NCBI RefSeq assembly: GCF_002362315.1
Contig: NZ_MTZV01000003.1
Span: forward strand, 248,001-312,000
Length of the DNA stretch: 64,000 nucleotides
Reading direction: 5' to 3'
From: Paraburkholderia acidicola
Lineage (GTDB): Bacteria > Pseudomonadota > Gammaproteobacteria > Burkholderiales > Burkholderiaceae
Positions 25,196 to 35,267 of this stretch are shown here, piece by piece (positions within the stretch are counted from its first letter, which is position 1; every line of letters begins with the position of its first letter). The notes under the pieces were generated by a model, which saw nothing but the letters and a program-made list of their open reading frames with translations, did not search any database and was not told where the DNA came from. Made by a program: the position numbers and the translations under genes.

Positions 25196-28105
25196 TTACA
25201 GCGTACGCGCGACTTCCGTGACCTCGAAGACTTCGAACTGGTCGCCTTCCTGGATGTCGTTGAAGTTCTTGATCGACATCCCGCACTCGAAGCCTTGACG
25301 CACTTCCTTCACGTCGTCCTTGAAGCGCTTCAGCGAGTCGAGTTCGCCGGTGTGGATCACGACGTTCTCGCGCAGCACGCGTACCGACGATGTGCGCTTG
25401 ACGAAACCGTCCGTGACCATACAGCCGGCCACTGCACCGATCTTCGGTACCTTGAAGACCTGACGCACTTCGACCATCCCGGTGACGACTTCGCGCTTCT
25501 CCGGCGAGAGCATGCCGGACATCGCCGCCTTCACTTCATCCACAGCGTCATAGATGATGTTGTAGTAGCGGATATCGATGCCGTTCGCTTCGGCCAGCTT
25601 GCGCGCCTGCGCATCTGCGCGGGTGTTGAAGCCGATGATGACAGCCTTCGAAGCGGTCGCGAGGTTGACGTCGTTTTCGCTGATGCCACCCACCGCACCG
25701 TGCACGATCTGCACGCGCACTTCGTCGGTAGACAGTTTTTGCAGCGACTGCACGAGCGCTTCCTGCGAACCCTGCACATCGGCCTTGACGATCAGCGGCA
25801 GGTACTGCACTTCGCCTTCGCTCATCTGCTCCAGCATGTTCTCGAGCTTCGCGGCTTGCTGCTTTGCCAGCTTGACGTCGCGGAACTTGCCTTGACGGAA
25901 CAGTGCGACTTCACGTGCCTTGCGGTCGTCCGGCATGACGATGACTTCTTCGCCCGCCTGCGGCACTTCCGACAGACCCTGGATTTCAACCGGGATAGAC
26001 GGACCCGCCGACTTGGTCGGCTTGCCGGTTTCGTCGAGCATGGCCCGCACACGGCCGTAGGCGCTACCTGCCAGCACTACGTCGCCACGGTTCAGCGTAC
26101 CCGACTGGACGAGGATCGTAGCCACCGGACCCTTACCCTTATCGAGCTTCGCTTCGATGACGAGACCCTTGGCCGGTGCATCGATCGGGGCCTTCAGTTC
26201 CAGCACTTCGGCCTGCAACAGGACCTGTTCGAGCAGATCGTCAATGCCCGCGCCGGTTTTCGCCGACACCGGCACGAACGGCGACTCGCCACCGTATTCT
26301 TCCGGCACGACGCCTTCCGCGACGAGTTCCTGCTTCACGCGATCCGTATTGGCATCCGGCTTGTCGATCTTGTTGATCGCGACGACGAGCGGCACGCCGC
26401 CAGCCTTCGCGTGGGCAATCGCTTCCTTGGTTTGCGGCATCACGCCGTCGTCGGCAGCGACCACCAGAATCACGATGTCGGTTGCTTTCGCACCGCGGGC
26501 ACGCATGGCCGTGAACGCTTCGTGGCCCGGCGTATCGAGGAACGTGATGACCCCGCGCGGCGTTTCGACGTGGTATGCGCCGATGTGCTGCGTAATCCCG
26601 CCCGCTTCGCCCGCGGCCACCTTGGCACGACGGATGTAATCGAGCAGCGAGGTCTTGCCGTGGTCGACGTGGCCCATCACGGTCACGACCGGCGGACGCG
26701 GCAGCAGTTCGGCGTCGGTGGTTTCACCTTCGACCAGCATCGCTTCCGGATCGTCCAGCTTCGCAGCAACCGCGTGGTGACCCAGTTCCTCGACGATGAT
26801 CATCGCCGTTTCCTGGTCCAGCATCTGGTTGATCGTCACCATCTGACCGAGCTTCATCATCACCTTGATGACTTCCGAAGCCTTGACGGCCATCTTGTGC
26901 GCGAGGTCGGCCACCGTGATGGTTTCCGGCACGTGCACTTCACGGACGATCGGTTCGACCGGTGCCTGGAACGTCGTGTTCGCGTCCTGATGCTTGCCGC
27001 GCCCCTTCGGGCCGCCGCGCCAGCCGCGATCGACGCCGCCGCTCGTGTCGCCGCGCGTCTTGATGCCGCGGCGCTTCGCTGCGTCGTCCTGCCAGCCGCC
27101 CTTGCCGCCCGGCTTCTTCTTGTCGCCGGCGGTCGTAGACGGTGCAGCCGTCGTCGTGGTCGTCGTAGTCGTTTTCTTCGCAACCGGACGCGGCTTGTCT
27201 TCGCCCGGTGGACGCGCCGGCTTGTGCAGCGTGCCCTTCGCTTCCGCGGCCTTCGGCGGCTCGACCGGCTTCGCAGCAACCGGTTCCGGTGCCTTCACCG
27301 GGACCTTGCGCGGCGTGCTCATCATTTCGCGAATCGCGCGTGCTTCGGCTTCCGCAGCCGCCCGGCGGCGCGACACTTCCTGCTGTTCGGCGCGCGTCTT
27401 TTCGGAAGCTTCGCGTGCGGCGTCTTCTGCCTTCTTCGCGGCTTCGCGCTGCGCGGCGCGTTCAGCGGCGGCGCGTTGTTCGTCTTCCTGCTCAGCAGGC
27501 TCAGCTTCGCGCGTTTCGGCCACGACGGCTTGCGCCGCGACTTCGTGGGCCGCAGCGGTATCGGCGGCCGCACGCTTCTTCGCCGCTTCTTCTTCAGCGC
27601 GGCGACGTTCGGCTTCTGCCGCTTCTTCGCGGGCACGACGCTCGGCTTCTTCGCGTTCGAGGCGTTCCTGGCGCTCTTTCAGCTCCAGCGCCTGCTTTTC
27701 GAGCAGCTCGGCTTCGTGACGTGCTTCTTCCTCGCGACGCTGCAATTCTGCCTCGTCGGCTTCAGCTACCTGAACCGATGCATCCGCTCCTTGCTCGGCC
27801 GCTTCATCGCGGCGGACGAAGGTGCGCTTCTTGCGCACTTCGACCTGAATGGTGCGAGCCTTACCCGTCGAATCGGACTGCTTGATCTCCGACGTATGCC
27901 GTTTCGTCAGCGTGATCTTGCGCTTGTCTGCATCAGTCGAGCCGTGAGACTTACGCAAGTGGTCGAGCAGACGCGCCTTGTCCGTCTCGGACAAGGTGTC
28001 GTCTTCGTTCGCTTTTGTGACGCCCGCCGCCTGCAGCTGCTCGAGCAGCACGCCGGCAGGCATTTTCAGTTCCGCGGCAAATTGGGCTACGTTGTTACTC
28101 GCCAT
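25196..28105 (-). CDS. infB: Translation initiation factor IF-2
   Basis: The 969-aa GTPase places initiator tRNA on the 30S subunit. An N-terminal IF2_N domain (residues 1-55) is followed by a very long charged linker rich in Glu/Ala/Arg (about 90-390). The linker includes a run of eight Thr (about 310-317) and a second IF2_N-like segment at about 390-450. The G domain begins [14 protein letters not shown] near 468-480, followed by DTPGHEAF and [11 protein letters not shown], then domains II-IV including [16 protein letters not shown] ribosome site (AAGAGGAA) precedes ATG 28105. It lies between nusA and rbfA. Confidence 0.96.
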   Translation of the reverse strand: MASNNVAQFAAELKMPAGVLLEQLQAAGVTKANEDDTLSETDKARLLDHLRKSHGSTDADKRKITLTKRHTSEIKQSDSTGKARTIQVEVRKKRTFVRRDEAAEQGADASVQVAEADEAELQRREEEARHEAELLEKQALELKERQERLEREEAERRAREEAAEAERRRAEEEAAKKRAAADTAAAHEVAAQAVVAETREAEPAEQEDEQRAAAERAAQREAAKKAEDAAREASEKTRAEQQEVSRRRAAAEAEARAIREMMSTPRKVPVKAPEPVAAKPVEPPKAAEAKGTLHKPARPPGEDKPRPVAKKTTTTTTTTAAPSTTAGDKKKPGGKGGWQDDAAKRRGIKTRGDTSGGVDRGWRGGPKGRGKHQDANTTFQAPVEPIVREVHVPETITVADLAHKMAVKASEVIKVMMKLGQMVTINQMLDQETAMIIVEELGHHAVAAKLDDPEAMLVEGETTDAELLPRPPVVTVMGHVDHGKTSLLDYIRRAKVAAGEAGGITQHIGAYHVETPRGVITFLDTPGHEAFTAMRARGAKATDIVILVVAADDGVMPQTKEAIAHAKAGGVPLVVAINKIDKPDANTDRVKQELVAEGVVPEEYGGESPFVPVSAKTGAGIDDLLEQVLLQAEVLELKAPIDAPAKGLVIEAKLDKGKGPVATILVQSGTLNRGDVVLAGSAYGRVRAMLDETGKPTKSAGPSIPVEIQGLSEVPQAGEEVIVMPDDRKAREVALFRQGKFRDVKLAKQQAAKLENMLEQMSEGEVQYLPLIVKADVQGSQEALVQSLQKLSTDEVRVQIVHGAVGGISENDVNLATASKAVIIGFNTRADAQARKLAEANGIDIRYYNIIYDAVDEVKAAMSGMLSPEKREVVTGMVEVRQVFKVPKIGAVAGCMVTDGFVKRTSSVRVLRENVVIHTGELDSLKRFKDDVKEVRQGFECGMSIKNFNDIQEGDQFEVFEVTEVARTL

Positions 28106-28119
28106 TCATTCCTCTTAGT

Positions 28120-28138
28120 GCAAGGACCGATTCCTTGC
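28120..28138 (-). promoter_or_regulatory. Hairpin directly upstream of the infB ribosome site
   Basis: GCAAGGA (28120-28126) and TCCTTGC (28132-28138) form a perfect 7-bp stem with a 5-nt loop. It ends a few bases before the infB Shine-Dalgarno sequence and could influence access of ribosomes. Confidence 0.45.
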
Positions 28139-28199
28139 GGTTAGCATCGGTTCGTGCGGCCTCGCGACCGCGTTCAATTTAGTGGGCCATGGTCATTTC

Positions 28200-29675
28200 T
28201 CACTGGAACCAGTGTTCACGTGCTTTCATGATCAGTGCCTTTGCGGCTTCCTCTTCGATGCTGGTCATCTCGACCAGCTCGTCTACAGCCAGTTCTGCCA
28301 GCTCGTCGCGCGTCTGGATCTGATGTTCGGCCAGCTTCGCGAGCAGGTCGGCATCCATACCGTCAAGGCTCTTCAAGTCGAGTGCGACATTCTCGACCTT
28401 TTCTTCATTTGCGATCGCCAACGTCAGCAACGCGTCACGCGAGCGGTTACGCAGCTCGTGCACGGTGTCTTCGTCGAAGGCCTCGATCTCGAGCATTTCG
28501 TTGAGCGGCACATAAGCGATCTCTTCGAGGCTCGTGAAGCCCTCGTCGATCAGGATGTCGGCAACTTCTTCGTCGACATCGAGACGCGCCATGAACAGGT
28601 CGCGCAGAAGACCACGCTCCTGATTCTGCTTTTGCGCAGATTCGTCCGGCGTCATGATGTTGATCTGCCAGCCGGTAAGTTCGCTGGCAAGACGCACGTT
28701 CTGGCCGCTACGGCCGATTGCGACCGCCAGTTCGGTTTCGTCGACGACGACGTCCATCGAATGCTTCTCTTCATCGACGACGATCGACTGAACGGCTGCC
28801 GGCGCGAGCGCGCCGATCACGAACTGGGCGGGATCTTCCGACCATAGCACGATGTCGACGTTTTCGCCACCGAGCTCATTGCGCACAGCCTGTACCCGCG
28901 AACCGCGGATACCGACGCAGGTGCCGATCGGGTCGATGCGCTTGTCGTAAGCGACCACACCGATCTTTGCCCGCACACCAGGGTCGCGTGCCGCGGCCTT
29001 GATTTCCAGCAGGCCCTGCTCGATTTCCGGCACTTCCATTTCGAACAGCTTCATCAGGAATTCGGGCGCAGTGCGTGACAGCTCGATCTGCGGGCCGCGT
29101 GCGGTGCGATCGACCTTGCCGATGTACGCACGCACACGGTCGCCGACGCGCAGGTTTTCCTTCGGAATCAACTGGTCGCGGCGCAGCAGCGCTTCGACAC
29201 GGCCCGATTCGACGATGAAGTTGCCCTTGTCGAGACGCTTGACCGTACCGGTCATGATGTTTTCGCCGCGCTCGAGGAAGTCGTTGAGGATCTGCTCACG
29301 CTCTGCGTCGCGCACCTTCTGCAGGATCACCTGCTTGGCGGCCTGCGCGCCAATGCGGCCGAATTCGATGGACGGCACCGGTTCTTCGATGTAGTCGTCG
29401 ATCTGCGCATCGGGCTTCTGCTCGATCGCTTCGAACTGCAGGATTTCCTGATCCGGCTCCTGCAGACCCGCTTCGTCCGGCACCACACGCCAGCGGCGAT
29501 AGGTTTCGTGCTCGCCACTTTCACGGTCGATGTGGACGCGGATGTCCGCGTCTTCGTCGAAGAGTTTTTTGGAGGCCGAAGCGAGGGCTGCCTCGAGTGC
29601 GGCAAATACGACGTCCTTGTCGACGTTCTTCTCGCGTGCCAGCGCATCCACCAGCATCAACACTTCGCGACTCAT
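28200..29675 (-). CDS. nusA: Transcription termination/antitermination factor NusA
   Basis: A 491-aa RNA-polymerase-binding factor. The N-terminal domain is [28 protein letters not shown]. An S1 domain (about 135-200, [20 protein letters not shown]) and tandem KH domains ([52 protein letters not shown]) follow. Two C-terminal acidic repeat domains make it the long, E. coli-like form. Its ATG overlaps the rimP stop by 4 bp (29672-29675), indicating translational coupling. Confidence 0.96.
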   Translation of the reverse strand: MSREVLMLVDALAREKNVDKDVVFAALEAALASASKKLFDEDADIRVHIDRESGEHETYRRWRVVPDEAGLQEPDQEILQFEAIEQKPDAQIDDYIEEPVPSIEFGRIGAQAAKQVILQKVRDAEREQILNDFLERGENIMTGTVKRLDKGNFIVESGRVEALLRRDQLIPKENLRVGDRVRAYIGKVDRTARGPQIELSRTAPEFLMKLFEMEVPEIEQGLLEIKAAARDPGVRAKIGVVAYDKRIDPIGTCVGIRGSRVQAVRNELGGENVDIVLWSEDPAQFVIGALAPAAVQSIVVDEEKHSMDVVVDETELAVAIGRSGQNVRLASELTGWQINIMTPDESAQKQNQERGLLRDLFMARLDVDEEVADILIDEGFTSLEEIAYVPLNEMLEIEAFDEDTVHELRNRSRDALLTLAIANEEKVENVALDLKSLDGMDADLLAKLAEHQIQTRDELAELAVDELVEMTSIEEEAAKALIMKAREHWFQ

Positions 29676-30130
29676 TGTTTGCGGCTCCTAAAGTCAACTT
29701 TGGGGACGAGGCGGGCTTTATCGATATCCGCGAGCGTGAAATCGAGCATCGCGGCGCCTTCCTTCCCTTCAAATTCCAGACCGATCGTTTCGCCTTCGGG
29801 CGCATGCACGATGCCCCGGTACGATTTCCGTCCGTCCAATGGCTTTTTCAATGTGATCACCGCTTCGCTGCCTGCGAAGCGTTCAAAATCCGCCAGTTTT
29901 TTCAGCGGGCGGTCGAGACCCGGCGACGATACTTCGAGCCGCTCGTATTCGATGTTTTCGACCGTCAAAACGTGCTGGAGCTGACGCGTGACCTTTTCGC
30001 AATCTTCAATCGCAATGCCGGCGGGCTGATCGATGTAAATGGTCAACATGCCGCGCCCGGTGCGCTCGAGATCGACGAGCTCGTAGCCGAGACCCGAGAC
30101 CGTGGTTTCTATCAGTTCCGTCAGTTGCAC
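29672..30130 (-). CDS. rimP: Ribosome maturation factor RimP (GTG start)
   Basis: A 152-aa protein needed for 30S subunit maturation. I place the start at GTG 30130 (product [22 protein letters not shown]), preceded by GAGGG; this matches related proteins as remembered, whereas the open frame extending upstream passes through the leader and has no family similarity. [20 protein letters not shown] and [10 protein letters not shown] are the conserved segments, and the protein ends DFRSRKQ. It heads the rimP-nusA-infB operon and overlaps nusA by 4 bp. Confidence 0.93.
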   Translation of the reverse strand: MQLTELIETTVSGLGYELVDLERTGRGMLTIYIDQPAGIAIEDCEKVTRQLQHVLTVENIEYERLEVSSPGLDRPLKKLADFERFAGSEAVITLKKPLDGRKSYRGIVHAPEGETIGLEFEGKEGAAMLDFTLADIDKARLVPKVDFRSRKQ

Positions 30131-30248
30131 AATGCCCTCTAAGATGTTCGCGCGGCAAGCCTCTGCGACCATCTCACCTCGCGGGCTGCGCGCCAAGCCG
30201 GCGCACGTTGGTGCTACCCGAGATGCCGAACCACTGAACTGCAGCGGC

Positions 30249-30272
30249 AAAAAAAAATGGGCTAAACGCCCA
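30249..30272 (-). terminator. Leader terminator-like hairpin (possible attenuator) upstream of rimP
   Basis: On the minus strand TGGGC-GTTTA-GCCCA (plus-strand 30258-30272) is followed by nine T's (plus-strand A's 30249-30257). It lies about 60-80 nt after the predicted transcription start and 119 bp before the rimP start. The left arm TGGGCGT is duplicated earlier in the leader (plus-strand 30320-30326), which could compete for pairing. Confidence 0.6.
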
Positions 30273-30337
30273 AAATCTTGTTGCCGGTGGTCGCATCTGA
30301 GCCGCACATGAAAAGCCGCACGCCCAGCGACTTTGCG

Positions 30338-30366
30338 ATTGTAGCCTTTTCTCCGCCCGAACGCAA
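30338..30366 (-). promoter_or_regulatory. rimP-nusA-infB operon promoter
   Basis: On the minus strand TTGCGT (plus-strand 30361-30366), a 17-bp spacer and TACAAT (plus-strand 30338-30343) form a good sigma-70 promoter. The predicted leader to the rimP GTG is about 200 nt. Confidence 0.65.
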
Positions 30367-30582
30367 TCTGCGGGACGCCTTCCGACGCCCGTCACCGCTT
30401 GATTTCGGGGGAATCTTTCGGGTTGTCGCGTGACTTGCGCCCTGCCTGGGTGAAGCCGGCCGCCCCTCGTTACGGGGCGCGCCTGCCGGCGCTGCGCAAG
30501 TCGCTGGCGGGATTGCCGCCTGGGGTTCCCGGCTGCCGGGCCGGGACGAAAACCCGGCTAAACTCGTCAAATCGACTGCCGG

Positions 30583-30603
30583 AAAAAACCGCAGCCCCTG
30601 CGG
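30583..30603 (-). terminator. Terminator of the scpB-rluB transcript
   Basis: On the minus strand CCGCAG-GGG-CTGCGG (plus-strand 30589-30603) is followed by six T's (plus-strand A's 30583-30588), 4 nt after the rluB stop. Confidence 0.82.
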
Positions 30604-30606
30604 CGT

Positions 30607-32466
30607 CTAGCGGCCGCGGGTGCGGTTACGCGGTGTACCGCGCGGACCGCCGTGATTGCCGCCCGCATTCGGGTTGCCACCACCAGCACGACCGCCACCA
30701 GGCCCGCCGCGATTCGCGCCCTGCGGACGGGGGCCAGCCGGATTACCGCCAGCGCGGGCACCTGCCCGGTTACCGTTACCGGACGGCGCACGATTGCCAT
30801 CGACCTCACCACGGCTACCGCGATTGCCCGGATTGCCACCACTGCCGCCCATGCCATTGCCTGCAGCATTGCCGCGACTACCGCCCCGGTTACCGCCAAA
30901 CCCGCCGCCGAGACCGGAACCCGCGCCACCCGTCGCACCGAAACCGCCGGTCGCGGCACCACGGCGCCCCTGAGGACGACCGCCACGCGGCGTCTGCTGA
31001 TCGAAGCGGCCGTGCGACATCAGCACCGGTTCACGATGAATGAAGCCCATCGAGGTCTGCATCGGATCAGGCTGACGACGCTCCGGCGCCGCATTGCGAC
31101 TGCCCTTCTCTTCAGTCGGCGCCTTGAGACCTACCGATGCCAGCAGGCTACGCACCTGGTTGTCCTCGAGCTCTTCCCAGCGACCGCGCTTCAGGCCGCG
31201 CGGCAGCAGGATCGGACCGTGCCGTGTGCGGATCAGGCGGCTCACCATCAGGCCGACCGCCTCGAACATCCGGCGCACTTCGCGATTGCGGCCTTCGGCC
31301 AGCGCGACGTGATACCAGTGATTGGTGCCTTCGCCGCCGCCATCGCGGATACGCAGGAAATTCGCCGGGCCGTCGTCGAGTTCGACGCCGTGCAGCAGCT
31401 TCTGTCGCGCACCTTCAGCCAGCTCACCGACCACCCGCACCGCGTATTCACGCTCGACGCTGTAGCGCGGATGCATGAAGCGGTTCGCGAGGTCGCCCGA
31501 AGTGGTCAGCATCAGCAGACCTTCGGTATTGAAATCGAGCCGGCCGACCGCGAGCCACTTGGCGGTTTTCATCGGCGGCAGCTTGTCGAACACCGACGGG
31601 CGACCTTCCGGATCGGCATGGCTGACGATTTCGCCGGTCGGTTTGTGATACAGCAGCACGCGCGGCGGCTTGTTCTGCAACTTGCGCTTGACCGGCTTAC
31701 CGTTGATACGAACCTGATCGGTCGGCATGATCCGCTGGCCGATATGCGCCGGTTCGCCGTTGACCGACACCCGGCCAGCAACGATCAGCTCTTCCATCTC
31801 GCGGCGCGAGCCCATGCCCGCTTCCGCGAGCACCTTGTGCAGCTTCGGTGCGTCGTCATCCGGCGACAGCACGCGCTTGGGCGCCGCTTCGCGGCCGCGC
31901 CGCAGCATCGGTGCGCGTACGCCACCGGTCGTGCTGTTATCGGCGTCGAACGCCGGCGAGGTCACGTAGGAGAACAGTTCGTCCGGCGTTGCCTCGCCAG
32001 CCGCGGGTGCCGAGGCCGATGCCGCTGCGTCGCCGCGGCGGTTCTGCCGCGGGCCACCTTCGCGCGGCGCGTCGCCGCGCGGTTCACCACGCTTGCCGCC
32101 GCCATTGGCATTCGCACCATTGGCATTATTGCGGCGCGGGCCTTTCGCGCCCGGATCCTTGCGCGGCATACGCACCTGAGCAACGACAACGCCGTCAGGC
32201 GGCGCTTCCGTCACGACGGGCGCCGGCTGAACCGCCTGCGTACCATCGGCATTCTTTGCCTTTGCGCCTGCGCGGCGCCGCGCGATCAGGCTGCGCGGCC
32301 CCCGACGCAGACCGCGGCGCGGACGGTCTTCACCGTCTGCGTCCGGCGTCTGCGCCGTGGGCTCGTTCCCGGCAGCAGAGGTCTGCCGCGGTTGCGTTTC
32401 GTCGGGGCGCGCGGAAGGCACAGCGTGCTCTGCTTCGGACGAGTCGGTATCGTGGGTACGTGTCAA
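30607..32466 (-). CDS. rluB: 23S rRNA pseudouridine synthase RluB with long disordered tails
   Basis: The RsuA-type core pseudouridylates 23S rRNA. An S4 domain ([29 protein letters not shown], about residues 205-250) precedes the catalytic domain with [14 protein letters not shown] (catalytic Asp) near 305 and [29 protein letters not shown]. The core is flanked by an N-terminal extension of about 190 residues rich in Arg/Pro/Ala and a C-terminal tail of about 130 residues composed almost entirely of Gly, Asn, Arg and Ala with RGG-like repeats. I prefer TTG 32466 (product MTRTHDTDS) with GAGGT just upstream; a TTG at 32511 is the alternative. It lies 60 bp after scpB. Confidence 0.9.
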   Translation of the reverse strand: MTRTHDTDSSEAEHAVPSARPDETQPRQTSAAGNEPTAQTPDADGEDRPRRGLRRGPRSLIARRRAGAKAKNADGTQAVQPAPVVTEAPPDGVVVAQVRMPRKDPGAKGPRRNNANGANANGGGKRGEPRGDAPREGGPRQNRRGDAAASASAPAAGEATPDELFSYVTSPAFDADNSTTGGVRAPMLRRGREAAPKRVLSPDDDAPKLHKVLAEAGMGSRREMEELIVAGRVSVNGEPAHIGQRIMPTDQVRINGKPVKRKLQNKPPRVLLYHKPTGEIVSHADPEGRPSVFDKLPPMKTAKWLAVGRLDFNTEGLLMLTTSGDLANRFMHPRYSVEREYAVRVVGELAEGARQKLLHGVELDDGPANFLRIRDGGGEGTNHWYHVALAEGRNREVRRMFEAVGLMVSRLIRTRHGPILLPRGLKRGRWEELEDNQVRSLLASVGLKAPTEEKGSRNAAPERRQPDPMQTSMGFIHREPVLMSHGRFDQQTPRGGRPQGRRGAATGGFGATGGAGSGLGGGFGGNRGGSRGNAAGNGMGGSGGNPGNRGSRGEVDGNRAPSGNGNRAGARAGGNPAGPRPQGANRGGPGGGRAGGGNPNAGGNHGGPRGTPRNRTRGR

Positions 32467-32526
32467 AACAACCTCGAGTGTCAGGTCGCGCGCCCATTGC
32501 GGGCGCGGCAAAAAAGTTCGGTTACG

Positions 32527-33576
32527 TCAGGCGCTGCGCGAGGCAGCCTCGTCGTCGGTCAATACGCCGTCGTCGTGCGCGGCAGCCGGGCGATCTTCAG
32601 GATCGCCATGCGCCACATGGGTTGTGTCGGCCTGGTCCGCATGCTCCGCTTCGGAGAGCGCGGTCGGACCGGTTGCGGGCAGAGCCGGATCGACTTCTGC
32701 CACGCTGGTGTTGCCGGTGTCGCTTGCAGTGCCGGCGGTTTCCGCTGCGGCAGCGCCGGTATCGGCCGGATGCGCTGATGCCGGTTCGGACTCGCCAGCA
32801 GACGTCGATGCGGCGCCTTGCGGTTCGGCCAGCGATTCAATATTTGCGTCGTGCGCCGCGGCGGCAGGCTCATGCTCAAGCGCAGCTTCACCATTGAGCG
32901 GCGTCTCGACGCTGCTATCGGCAGCATCCAGCGACACGTGCTCGCCCGCTTCTTCAAGACCCGTAGGCGCACTCGCTTCAACCGTAAAATCGGCTGTCGC
33001 GGGGACTTCGCCATCGGCGAATTCGATTGAATGCTGAGCCAGCAAGTCGATATTCAATTGCGCCGACGGATCGTCCAGCGGCGGTAATTCGTCGAGCGCC
33101 TTCAGACCGAGGTCGTCGAGAAATTGCCGCGTAGTCGCATACAGCGCCGGGCGTCCCGGCACGTCGCGATGACCGATCACCTCGATCCAGCCGCGATCCT
33201 CGAGTTGCTTGACCACCTGCGTATTCACCGTCACACCGCGAATTTCTTCGATATCTCCGCGCGTAACCGGTTGCCGGTAAGAGACGATCGCCAGCGTCTC
33301 GAGCACCGCGCGCGAATATTTCGGCGGTTTCTCGGGATGCAGACGATCCAGATACGAACGCATCGCGGGCTTGCTCTGGAAACGCCAGCCGGACGCGAGG
33401 CCAACCAGTTCAACACCGCGCCCCGACCACTCCTGCTTCAGGTCTTCGAGTAACGTGCGAACCGTGTCTGCCGACACGCCGTCGGCAAAGAGCTTGCGCA
33501 AGTCGGCGAGCTTCAGCGGCTCCTGCGCACAGATCAAGGCAGTCTCGAGGACGATCTTCGCCTCTTGGGTATTCAT
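32527..33576 (-). CDS. scpB: SMC-Scp complex subunit ScpB with acidic C-terminal extension
   Basis: A 349-aa protein whose first ~185 residues match ScpB, the winged-helix kleisin partner of the SMC chromosome-organising complex ([86 protein letters not shown]). Typical ScpB proteins are about 200 aa; here a further ~165 residues rich in Ala, Glu and Asp form a probable disordered tail. scpA is not in the neighbourhood. scpB and rluB are adjacent on the same strand and share a terminator. Confidence 0.92.
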   Translation of the reverse strand: MNTQEAKIVLETALICAQEPLKLADLRKLFADGVSADTVRTLLEDLKQEWSGRGVELVGLASGWRFQSKPAMRSYLDRLHPEKPPKYSRAVLETLAIVSYRQPVTRGDIEEIRGVTVNTQVVKQLEDRGWIEVIGHRDVPGRPALYATTRQFLDDLGLKALDELPPLDDPSAQLNIDLLAQHSIEFADGEVPATADFTVEASAPTGLEEAGEHVSLDAADSSVETPLNGEAALEHEPAAAAHDANIESLAEPQGAASTSAGESEPASAHPADTGAAAAETAGTASDTGNTSVAEVDPALPATGPTALSEAEHADQADTTHVAHGDPEDRPAAAHDDGVLTDDEAASRSA

Positions 33577-33962
33577 GCAGCCAGATCAGACCTTATGGTT
33601 AGGCTCAAAGAACCGGATCAACCAGACGAAACAGACGATATTGGAACTGAAGACGCGCTCGCCCGATTCTGATCGGTCATATTGATGGGAGCACGCACCG
33701 GGGGGCGGCGAATCAGGTCATCCAAGCAGACCCGAGCCAGACCCAGCCGGACGGAGCAGCGATGTCCCGGGAGGGAATCGCGTGACTGAGCGCCATCTTA
33801 CGCAAAAACATGCAGTGCGTAAAGACGAAAACCCGACGCAAGCCCGGCGGTAACCCACGACGAAAGTCCGGGATGGGAAATCGGGCATGGGTGTGCGGCG
33901 ACCCGGTAGCCGGCTGGTAGCCGCGCCTGACCCGCGCGCCAGGCCAGAGAGCCGCAGTCCGC
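33577..33962. other. Intergenic region scpB/aminotransferase, 386 bp
   Basis: It should hold the scpB promoter and the end of the aminotransferase transcript (both minus strand). I found no convincing gene, strong hairpin or consensus promoter here. Confidence 0.5.
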
Positions 33963-35162
33963 TTACCCGCCGTGCTGGCTCAAAAAGCGCTGCAGCCGCT
34001 CGACACCGGCGTCCAGCCGATGCGGATCGCATGCGTAGCACCAGCGAACGAAGCCCTCGCCCTCCGGACCGAACGCGCTACCCGGCGCGAGACCGAGTCC
34101 GACTTCACGCACCAGAGCCTTGCACAGATCGAGGCTGCGGGTCGCGCCAGGCAGCGAAAAGAACAGATACATCGCCCCCGGCGGCGCCTTCACGTCGACG
34201 CCTGGCAACGCAGCCAGCGCCTGCACCAGATGATCGCGTGCCACGCGCAGTTCGCCAGCAAGATCACGCGCGAAGCCTTCGCCCTGCTGCACGGCGGCGA
34301 CACCCGCTTGCTGCACGAACGCTGGCGCGCACGACGTGTTGTACTCGACGAGCTTCCCCAGATCGTCCATCAACGCAGCAGGCGCGACGATCCAGCCGAG
34401 TCGCCAGCCAGTCATCAGCCATGCCTTCGAGAACGAGTTGACGCAGATCACGCGTTCGTCGCGCGCCGCGAGATCGAGGAAAGACGGCGCAGTGGGCGCC
34501 GCCGGATCGGCGTAATAGAGCCGCTCGTAGACCTCATCGGCGACGATCCAGATGCCGTGCCGCCGGCAATGATCGAGCACCGTGCGCTGCTGGTCGCGGG
34601 TCATCACCCAGCCGGTCGGGTTGTTCGGCGAATTCAGCATCAAGAGCTTCGTCTGGGGCGTCAGTGCCGCCAGCAGCCGGTCGAGGTCGAGCGTCCAGCC
34701 CTGCGCACCGTAGTCGAGCGCCACAGTTTCCACGTGCGCACCGAGGATCTTCGGAATCTCCACGAGATTCGGCCACAGCGGCGTTACCGCGACGACCCGG
34801 TCGCCCGCGCCGACCACGAGCTGTGCCGCCAGCATCAGCGCGTTGACGCCGGCGCTCGTTACAGCGATGTTGTCGACCGTGGTCGGGCCGTGCAGCAAGC
34901 TCACGTATCCGGCGAGCGCCTCACGCAGCGGCGCAATGCCGAGGTTGTGCGTGTAGAAGGTCGCGCCTGCGGCGAGCGCATTGCTGGCCGCGTCGCGGAT
35001 GAATTGCGGCGTCACCCGGTCCGATTCGCCGAACCAGAACGGCAGCACGTCGGCAATGCCGAAACCGGCATTCGCCACTTCGCGGATCTGGGAGGGGCGC
35101 AAGGCGTGCACTGCGTCGCGTGCATTTGCTAAAAGGGGCTTCGGCAGGTCCGATTCGCTCAT
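33963..35162 (-). CDS. Class I/II PLP-dependent aminotransferase
   Basis: A 399-aa fold-type I aminotransferase. FTYTHNLGIAPLREALAGY-type segment, LNSPNNPTGWVM, WIVADEVYERLYY (Asp/Tyr of the cofactor site) and the Schiff-base region NSFSKAWLMTGWRLGW (Lys about 245) are present. The C-terminal Arg-containing substrate-binding region is GFVRWCYACDPHRLDAGVERLQRFL. It resembles the aspartate/alanine/aromatic aminotransferase group; the substrate cannot be fixed from sequence. A LysR gene lies upstream on the same strand 105 bp away and may regulate it. Confidence 0.9.
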   Translation of the reverse strand: MSESDLPKPLLANARDAVHALRPSQIREVANAGFGIADVLPFWFGESDRVTPQFIRDAASNALAAGATFYTHNLGIAPLREALAGYVSLLHGPTTVDNIAVTSAGVNALMLAAQLVVGAGDRVVAVTPLWPNLVEIPKILGAHVETVALDYGAQGWTLDLDRLLAALTPQTKLLMLNSPNNPTGWVMTRDQQRTVLDHCRRHGIWIVADEVYERLYYADPAAPTAPSFLDLAARDERVICVNSFSKAWLMTGWRLGWIVAPAALMDDLGKLVEYNTSCAPAFVQQAGVAAVQQGEGFARDLAGELRVARDHLVQALAALPGVDVKAPPGAMYLFFSLPGATRSLDLCKALVREVGLGLAPGSAFGPEGEGFVRWCYACDPHRLDAGVERLQRFLSQHGG

Positions 35163-35267
35163 CGATACATCCGGGACAGGTCGGGTGTGGTGGGGGAAAT
35201 GCGTATGTCGCAGTTTAACGTGGCATGTCCTTCGAGGAGAATGCCCGCCACGGTGTGCTGCATCCGG

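Larger units (their letters stand above)
30131..30606. other. rimP-nusA operon leader and rluB downstream region
   Basis: No protein or tRNA gene is seen; in particular, no metY-type tRNA precedes rimP, unlike E. coli. It contains the operon promoter (30338-30366), a terminator-like leader hairpin (30249-30272) and the rluB terminator (30583-30603). Confidence 0.7.

Noticed and set aside
24833-28144. Very long plus-strand open frame (1103 codons) opposite infB
   Set aside because: Composition is Arg/His/Asp-rich and matches an antisense shadow of a GC-rich gene. IF-2 on the minus strand has full family similarity.
30131-30307. 59-codon N-terminal extension of RimP
   Set aside because: It runs through the leader hairpin and its T-tract and has no RimP similarity. 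GTG 30130 with GAGGG gives the normal 152-aa protein.
33718-34041. 107-codon minus-strand frame between scpB and the aminotransferase gene
   Set aside because: It overlaps the end of the aminotransferase gene, is Arg/Ser/Gly-rich like random GC-rich sequence, and lacks a ribosome site.
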